Source: an uncultured Bacilli bacterium
Lineage (GTDB): Bacteria; Bacillota_I; Bacilli_A; RF39; UBA660
Assembly: GCA_944327405.1 (NCBI GenBank)
Contig: CALVHK010000031.1
Coordinates: 1-10,643, forward strand
Length of the DNA stretch: 10,643 nt
Direction: 5' to 3'
Shown here: positions 6,470 through 10,643 of the stretch, piece by piece
How the letters are laid out: every line of letters starts with the position of its first letter
Numbering within the stretch: the first letter of the stretch is position 1
Translations under genes and position numbers: made by a program
The notes under the pieces: model-generated
Database searches by the model: none
What the model was told of the DNA's origin: nothing
What the model saw: only the letters and a program-made list of their open reading frames with translations

Positions 6470-7648
6470 ATGAAAAATTTTACAAACTATACAGTTTATG
6501 ACAAAAAAGAGAATATGCATGATGAAACCAAAGTAGCTCGAGGTGCATTAGGACATGATCCCGTAACAGGAGCGATTAGTTTTCCCATTTTTCAATCATC
6601 AACATATAGACACATTGGAATTAAAGAAAACACCAATTTCAATTATAGTCGTATTATTAATCCAACAAGGGAAGAATTTGAACGAACCATGGCCATGTTA
6701 GATCATGGGTATCGTGCTTTTGCTGTATCAAGTGGTATGGCTGCAGTTAGTCTTGTCCTAACTATGCTAAAACCCAAAGAACACATATTAGCATCTGATG
6801 ATGTATACGGGGGAACAGTTCGTGCTTGTGATGAAGTCTTAAAATACAACGAAGTTGAATACGACCAAGTAGACTTTACGGATTTAGAATTAGTCAAAAA
6901 GATGACAAAGAAAAACACAAAAATGATGTTTATTGAAACACCAACAAATCCTATGATGAAAGTAGCAGATATTGCTGAAATCTGTAAATTTGCCCATTCA
7001 AAAGGAATCACCGTGGTAGTCGATAATACATTCTTAACTAGTTACTATCAAAAACCACTTGATTTAGGTGCTGACATAGTCGTATATAGTGCTACAAAAT
7101 ATATAGGAGGACACAATGACATTCTAGCCGGTGTCGTTGTCGTAAGTACTAAGGAGCAAGCTGAGTATTTAAATTTACAAATGGCAATCTATGGAGCTTG
7201 CCTAGCTCCTATGGATTCTTGGCTAGCTCTAAGAGGACTTAAAACTCTAGCTGTCCGTATGGATAGACATAGTGAAAATGCTATGAAAGTAGCAGAATTC
7301 CTTCGAAATCATGCAAAGGTTAAAAAAGTATATTATGTTGGATTTAAAGATCACCCACAGTATGAAATTAGTCTAAAACAAAGTAAAGGCTTTGGTGGCA
7401 TGATATCTTTTGATTTAGGTGACATGTCAACTGTAAATAAATTCTTAGAAAAAATAAACTTAATTTTATTCGCTGAAAGTTTAGGAGGAGTAGAAAGCTT
7501 GGTTACGCACCCAGCCTCAAGAACCCATACTGAGGTTTCAAAAGAAGCTAGAGAAAAACTGGGAATAACCGATACACTACTTAGACTTTCGGTAGGAATT
7601 GAAAACGTTGATGATATAATCGCTGATATTAAACAAGCATTAGAATAG
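6470..7648 (+). CDS. Cys/Met-metabolism PLP-dependent enzyme (cystathionine synthase/lyase type)
   Basis: A 392-residue fold-type I PLP enzyme of the trans-sulfuration family, which includes cystathionine gamma-synthase, cystathionine beta- and gamma-lyase and methionine gamma-lyase. Visible landmarks are FPIFQSSTY (38-46), YSRIINPTR (59-67) with the phosphate-binding Tyr and Arg supplied to the neighbouring subunit, SSGMAA (87-92), and VYGGT (112-116) with the stacking Tyr113. ETPTNP (156-161), VVDNTF (183-188) with the pyridine-nitrogen Asp185, SATKYIGGH (207-215) with the PLP lysine K210, ESLGGVESL (336-344) and LRLSVGIE (371-378) complete the set. Length is normal. The exact reaction cannot be decided by eye because members differ by few residues. 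It heads an operon with dapF 9 bases downstream and then murE, which suggests but does not prove a link to diaminopimelate or a sulfur-containing analogue. The region before it carries a strong promoter and a palindrome. Family call is very secure. Confidence 0.92.
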   Translation: MKNFTNYTVYDKKENMHDETKVARGALGHDPVTGAISFPIFQSSTYRHIGIKENTNFNYSRIINPTREEFERTMAMLDHGYRAFAVSSGMAAVSLVLTMLKPKEHILASDDVYGGTVRACDEVLKYNEVEYDQVDFTDLELVKKMTKKNTKMMFIETPTNPMMKVADIAEICKFAHSKGITVVVDNTFLTSYYQKPLDLGADIVVYSATKYIGGHNDILAGVVVVSTKEQAEYLNLQMAIYGACLAPMDSWLALRGLKTLAVRMDRHSENAMKVAEFLRNHAKVKKVYYVGFKDHPQYEISLKQSKGFGGMISFDLGDMSTVNKFLEKINLILFAESLGGVESLVTHPASRTHTEVSKEAREKLGITDTLLRLSVGIENVDDIIADIKQALE

Positions 7649-7657
7649 GGTGGTATG

Positions 7658-8515
7658 ATGAGATTTACAAAAATGCAAGCTTATGGCAATGACTATGTCT
7701 ATATTGATGCCATAAATCAAAAATTAGATAATTTAAATGAACTAGCGAGATTCGTCTCTAATCGTCACTTTGGCATAGGTAGTGATGGTATGGTACTCAT
7801 TTGTCCGAGTGATGTAGCAGATTTTAAAATGCGTATTTTTAATCCAGATGGAACGGAAGCTGAAATGTGTGGTAATGCTATCCGTAGTGTTGGAAAATAT
7901 GTATACGATCATAAGCTAACTAATAAAACAATATTAAAAATTGAAACTCTAGGAGGAATTAAAACATTAGAGTTAACCGTAGAAAATGGAGTAGTTACCA
8001 ACATCAAAGCCAATATTGCTAAACCAATATTTGATCCTAAACAAATACCTGTAAACACAAACAAAGACAAATTTATAATGGAAGATGTAAAAATACTAGA
8101 CCAAACCTTCAAGTTAAGCAGTCTTTCTTGGGGAAATCCTCACACGGTCTTATTTGTGGATGATGTAGCTAATTTTGATGTAGCCGCGTATGGTCCTGCA
8201 ATTGAAAATAACCGGGAAATATTTCCAAACAGAACCAATGTAACATTTGCCGAGATAGTGAGTAAAAACTATATCAAAATAAGAGAATGGGAGCGAGGAA
8301 CTGGTGAGACCATCGGTTGTGGTACAGGTTGTGCAACAGCCGTTGTAATTGCAAACGAACTAGGTCTAACCGAAGGAAAATGCAAAGTAGAACAAATTGG
8401 TGGTATTCTAGAAATTGAATATACAGAGAATAAAGAATTATATATGATAGGACCTAGTCATTTTGTATTTGAAAGTGAGATTGATGTTTCACACATTATA
8501 GGAGGAGAAAAATGA
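7658..8515 (+). CDS. dapF: Diaminopimelate epimerase
   Basis: Interconverts LL- and meso-diaminopimelate without a cofactor, giving the meso form used for lysine and for peptidoglycan cross-links. The 285-residue length is typical. The two catalytic cysteines are in EMCGNAIR (C71) and ETIGCGTGCA (C221). Also present are YGNDY (9-13), RHFGIGSDG (36-44), FNPDGTEAE (61-69), GNPHTVLFV (159-167) and FPNRTNVTF (189-197). Two ATG codons lie in tandem at 7655 and 7658. The second is preferred because it is better spaced from the AGGGTGG that overlaps the upstream stop. It starts 9 bases after the PLP gene, and its TGA stop overlaps the murE start as ATGA, indicating translational coupling. That TGA stop also shows the standard bacterial code. 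Its pairing with murE fits supply of meso-diaminopimelate to the wall. The family also accepts lanthionine-type analogues in some organisms. Confidence 0.95.
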   Translation: MRFTKMQAYGNDYVYIDAINQKLDNLNELARFVSNRHFGIGSDGMVLICPSDVADFKMRIFNPDGTEAEMCGNAIRSVGKYVYDHKLTNKTILKIETLGGIKTLELTVENGVVTNIKANIAKPIFDPKQIPVNTNKDKFIMEDVKILDQTFKLSSLSWGNPHTVLFVDDVANFDVAAYGPAIENNREIFPNRTNVTFAEIVSKNYIKIREWERGTGETIGCGTGCATAVVIANELGLTEGKCKVEQIGGILEIEYTENKELYMIGPSHFVFESEIDVSHIIGGEK

Positions 8516-9975
8516 AAAAATTAAACGAAATCTTAAAAGGGATAAGCTACAATATATTAACAGGAACTGATGATATAGAAATTAATGATATTAAATATGA
8601 TTCAAGAAAAGTCGAAAAAAATGATATCTATATATCTTTAAAAGGCTATACAACCGATGGCCATGATTATATTCCGGAAGCGATAGCAAAAGGTGCAAGT
8701 GTTATCGTTGTATCTAAAATGGTAAATATCATTGGCGATGTAACAGTAATCAAAGTAGATGATTCAAGAATTGCTCTAGCATATATGTCTGCAAACTTGT
8801 TTGATCATCCAGCGGATAAATTAAAAGTAATTGGTGTAACGGGAACAACTGGAAAAACTACAACCACACATATGATAAGAGAAATGTTAGAAAAATCTGG
8901 AATAAAATGTGGGTTAATTGGAAGCATAGGAGTTAAATACAATGATGAAATAATCCATACTGACAATACAACTCCTGAATCATACGAAATACATCGTTTC
9001 TTTAAAGAAATGCTAGATCACGGTATGACTCATGTAGTTATGGAAACCTCTAGTCAAGCTTTTAAACTAAATAGACTAGCAGGTATCACTTTTGATATAG
9101 GAGTACTTACGAATGTGACAACCGACCATATTGGCCCAGGAGAACATGAGAGCCAAGAAGAATATGTTGCCTGTAAAAACAAACTATTCTTAAATAGTAG
9201 AGAGATTATAAGCAATAATGATTCTCTTTATTTGGATGAAGTTTTAAAAGGGATAGAAGTACCAATTACTACTTATGCGATTAAAGGAAATGCTGATCTA
9301 AAAGTGACAGACATTAAACTAATTAATGATACAGACTTTTTTGGTTCCGAGTTTACCACAACTGGATTAATTAATGATACTTTTAGAACCTGTATACCAG
9401 GTGAGTTTAATGTCTACAATGCCCTATGTGCCTTACTTGTGTGCTACAAACTAGGAGAAGATGTGAGTAGTGCCAAAGATGCTTTACTAACCGTGAAAGT
9501 TAGAGGAAGAATGGAAACAGCTTTAGTAACACCAAAATATAAAGTATTAATCGATTATGCTCATACGGAAGATGGAATGAAAGGACTCGTAAAAACTTTG
9601 AGGGATTACAAACCAAAAAGATTAATAAGCGTTTTTGGAGGAGGCGGAAATCGTCCCAAAGAACGTAGATATAATCTTGGAGAAATCATTGGTGGGGCAT
9701 CTGACCTTTGCATTATTACCGAAGACAATCCAAGATTTGAAGAGATTAGTTCAATTAATAAAGACATCAAAGTTGGACTTGACAAAGTAGGAGCAAAATA
9801 TATCGAAATACCAGATCGTGCTGATGCGATCAAGTATGCTTGTGAGAATGCCCAAGATGGCGATTTAATCTTACTTGTAGGAAAAGGTCATGAAGAATAT
9901 CAAGACATCAAAGGAGTAAAATACTATTTTAATGAATTAGATGTAATTGACGAAATTAAGAAGAATTTAAAATAA
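8512..9975 (+). CDS. murE: UDP-MurNAc-tripeptide ligase MurE, diaminopimelate type
   Basis: ATP-dependent ligase adding the third residue to UDP-MurNAc-L-Ala-D-Glu in the cytoplasm. The 487-residue length is normal. An N-terminal uridine-nucleotide domain (about 1-100, with DSRKVEKNDIYISLKG at 30-45) precedes the ATPase P-loop GTTGKTT (111-117). DNTTPE (151-156), METSSQAF (177-184) and TNVTTDHI (200-207) follow, then CKNKLF (221-226) with probable carbamoylated lysine K222. In the C-terminal domain are VRGRME (330-335), DYAHTEDG (348-355), DNPRFE (405-410) and VGKGHEEY (456-463). DNPR is the signature of meso-diaminopimelate-adding MurE; lysine-adding enzymes differ there. Two departures are DYAHTE, where DYAHTP is usual, and GGNRPKERR (378-386), where GGDRDxxKRP is usual. 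The start overlaps the dapF stop (ATGA) and has AGGAGG at 8500-8505, six bases upstream. A terminator begins inside the last codons. Confidence 0.95.
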   Translation: MKKLNEILKGISYNILTGTDDIEINDIKYDSRKVEKNDIYISLKGYTTDGHDYIPEAIAKGASVIVVSKMVNIIGDVTVIKVDDSRIALAYMSANLFDHPADKLKVIGVTGTTGKTTTTHMIREMLEKSGIKCGLIGSIGVKYNDEIIHTDNTTPESYEIHRFFKEMLDHGMTHVVMETSSQAFKLNRLAGITFDIGVLTNVTTDHIGPGEHESQEEYVACKNKLFLNSREIISNNDSLYLDEVLKGIEVPITTYAIKGNADLKVTDIKLINDTDFFGSEFTTTGLINDTFRTCIPGEFNVYNALCALLVCYKLGEDVSSAKDALLTVKVRGRMETALVTPKYKVLIDYAHTEDGMKGLVKTLRDYKPKRLISVFGGGGNRPKERRYNLGEIIGGASDLCIITEDNPRFEEISSINKDIKVGLDKVGAKYIEIPDRADAIKYACENAQDGDLILLVGKGHEEYQDIKGVKYYFNELDVIDEIKKNLK

Positions 9976-9987
9976 TCTTCTTTTTTT
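9958..9987 (+). terminator. Terminator overlapping the murE stop
   Basis: AAGAAGA (9958-9964), within the final murE codons, pairs with TCTTCTT (9976-9982), and T continues to 9987. The loop is eleven bases and AT-rich, so the hairpin is modest. The position and T run make it the likely end of the PLP enzyme-dapF-murE transcript. Confidence 0.65.
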
Positions 9988-9995
9988 CTTATAGG

Positions 9996-10020
9996 AAAAT
10001 ACACGAAATACGTGTATTTT
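9996..10020 (+). repeat. Perfect 10-bp hairpin at the element's left end
   Basis: AAAATACACG (9996-10005) and CGTGTATTTT (10011-10020) are perfect inverted repeats around AAATA, followed by one more T and then AAAA. IS200/IS605 elements carry subterminal hairpins that TnpA recognises as single-stranded DNA, and the position ahead of tnpB fits. It could instead serve as a second terminator for the murE transcript, or do both. It is not explained by any coding gene. Confidence 0.7.
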
Positions 10021-10032
10021 TAAAATTTAGTC

Positions 10033-10061
10033 TTGACGAACGTATGTATTTGTAGTATAAT
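10033..10061 (+). promoter_or_regulatory. Consensus promoter of tnpB
   Basis: TTGACG (10033-10038, five of six to the -35 consensus), a 17-base spacer and a perfect TATAAT (10056-10061). The start would be near 10068. The ribosome binding site AGGGGTGAT (10071-10079) ends four bases before the ATG at 10084. Confidence 0.85.
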
Positions 10062-10083
10062 GCTATTATCAGGGGTGATAATT

Positions 10084-10643
10084 ATGAAAATACATAGAGC
10101 TTATAAATTTCGCTTGTATCCAACAAAAGAACAAATAGTATTAATTCGTAAAACTTTTGGTTGTACGAGGTTTGTTTATAATTATTGTTTAGATTTAAAA
10201 AGAAATCATAAATATTTAACAAAATTTGATTTAATAAAAGAACTACCAAAATTAAAAAAAGAATATCTATTTTTAAAAGAAGTGGATAGCATGTCACTTC
10301 GGAATTCCATTACTGATTTAATGACGGGTTTTGAAAAGCAAGGAAAAGGAATGGGTGGCTATCCAAGATTTAAGAAGAAGGGTGAAAAAGAGAGCTTCCG
10401 TACTAATTTTATTACTAGTAGTTATAAAGGTACAGTCTATGAAAATATAAAAGTGGATTTAACAAAGAGAGTAATTGAGCTCCCTAAGTTAAAGAGTGTC
10501 AAAATAAGAGGTTATCGTAATTTAAATAAAATAAACGGTAGAATACTTAATGCCACCATAAGTGAAGTAGGCACTAGATTTTATGTGTCTGTATGTGTAG
10601 AGGAAGAACTAGATTTACCGGAAAGAAAAAACAATCAAGCAGT
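10084..10643 (+). CDS. tnpB: TnpB/OrfB RNA-guided nuclease of an IS200/IS605-type element, partial
   Basis: The N-terminal 186 codons are open to the right edge. The start (KIHRAYKFRLYPTKEQ) followed by KTFGCTRFVYN (23-33) is the classic TnpB/OrfB N-terminal helix-turn-helix region. VDSMSLRNSITDLMTGF and then GGYPRFKKKG correspond to the family's central block ending in P-x-F-K-x-K. The stretch between them is a few residues shorter than in many relatives. TnpB proteins are nucleases guided by an RNA made from the element's right end, and they act on DNA beside the element's target motif. The RuvC acidic residues and zinc finger that would show activity lie beyond the window, so intactness cannot be judged. 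No stop or frameshift is seen in this part, and the promoter and ribosome binding site look functional. Confidence 0.9.
   Translation, partial: MKIHRAYKFRLYPTKEQIVLIRKTFGCTRFVYNYCLDLKRNHKYLTKFDLIKELPKLKKEYLFLKEVDSMSLRNSITDLMTGFEKQGKGMGGYPRFKKKGEKESFRTNFITSSYKGTVYENIKVDLTKRVIELPKLKSVKIRGYRNLNKINGRILNATISEVGTRFYVSVCVEEELDLPERKNNQA

Larger units (their letters stand above)
9991..10643 (+). mobile_element. Left part of an IS200/IS605-type element carrying tnpB
   Basis: A terminal-type hairpin, a promoter and the start of tnpB follow one another from just after the murE terminator to the window edge. No tnpA transposase gene lies to the left, so this is either a tnpB-only element or has tnpA beyond tnpB. 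The exact left boundary cannot be seen. It should lie a little upstream of the hairpin at 9996, near the TTAT at 9989-9992. The right end is outside the window. Confidence 0.65.

Noticed and set aside
8513..8515. TGA as tryptophan (Mollicute code)
   Set aside because: TGA ends dapF exactly where the family ends and overlaps the murE start as ATGA, so it is a stop here.
10082..10297. Minus-strand open frame over the tnpB start
   Set aside because: It is an AT-rich shadow of the plus-strand tnpB coding region, which has a promoter, ribosome binding site and clear family match.
1..10643. CRISPR array, tRNA, rRNA or a defence/biosynthetic cluster
   Set aside because: No regularly spaced repeats, tRNA cloverleaf or rRNA-like stretch was seen, and the genes are housekeeping plus one mobile element.

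Overview
The window is AT-rich DNA in which every gene reads rightward. It looks like chromosome from a low-GC Gram-positive bacterium of the Bacilli/Clostridia or peptidoglycan-bearing relatives of the Mollicutes. The grounds are strong AGGAGG-type ribosome binding sites, short hairpin-plus-T terminators, a ClpC-type unfoldase, a MurE with the diaminopimelate signature, and a flavin-type thymidylate synthase. TGA is used as a stop (dapF), so the Mycoplasma code with TGA as tryptophan does not apply. The lineage is an inference and cannot be fixed from this window.

Layout. (1) 31-1938: pyruvate kinase and a Nudix hydrolase, 21 bases apart and closed by a terminator at 1950-1983. (2) 2019-4154: a ClpC-like double-AAA+ unfoldase with a shortened C-terminus, followed by a terminator at 4204-4229. 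(3) 4282-6293: an unusual 435-residue ThyX-like protein and, 8 bases later, thymidylate kinase. These form a dUMP to dTMP to dTDP pair with its own likely promoter (4231-4259) and terminator (6304-6331). (4) 6470-9975: a three-gene operon of a Cys/Met-metabolism PLP enzyme, diaminopimelate epimerase (dapF) and MurE. It is driven by a near-consensus promoter at 6405-6432 with a perfect small palindrome between promoter and ribosome binding site. It ends at a terminator overlapping the murE stop. (5) From about 9991 to the right edge: the left part of an IS200/IS605-type element with a perfect terminal hairpin, a consensus promoter and the first 186 codons of tnpB. The catalytic half and right end lie outside the window.

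Functionally this is mostly housekeeping: glycolysis, nucleotide clean-up, protein quality control, thymidylate supply and cell-wall precursor synthesis, with a mobile element inserted after the last operon. The most unusual item is the ThyX-like protein. It contains two ThyX-like halves whose signature residues are divided between them: the first keeps the E-x-S-x-R-Y part and the second keeps the Q-x-x-R-H-R part. This suggests a fused, sub-functionalised duplication that forms one composite active site. The second item of note is the coupling of a trans-sulfuration-type PLP enzyme with dapF and murE. No CRISPR array, tRNA, rRNA or defence system was seen.
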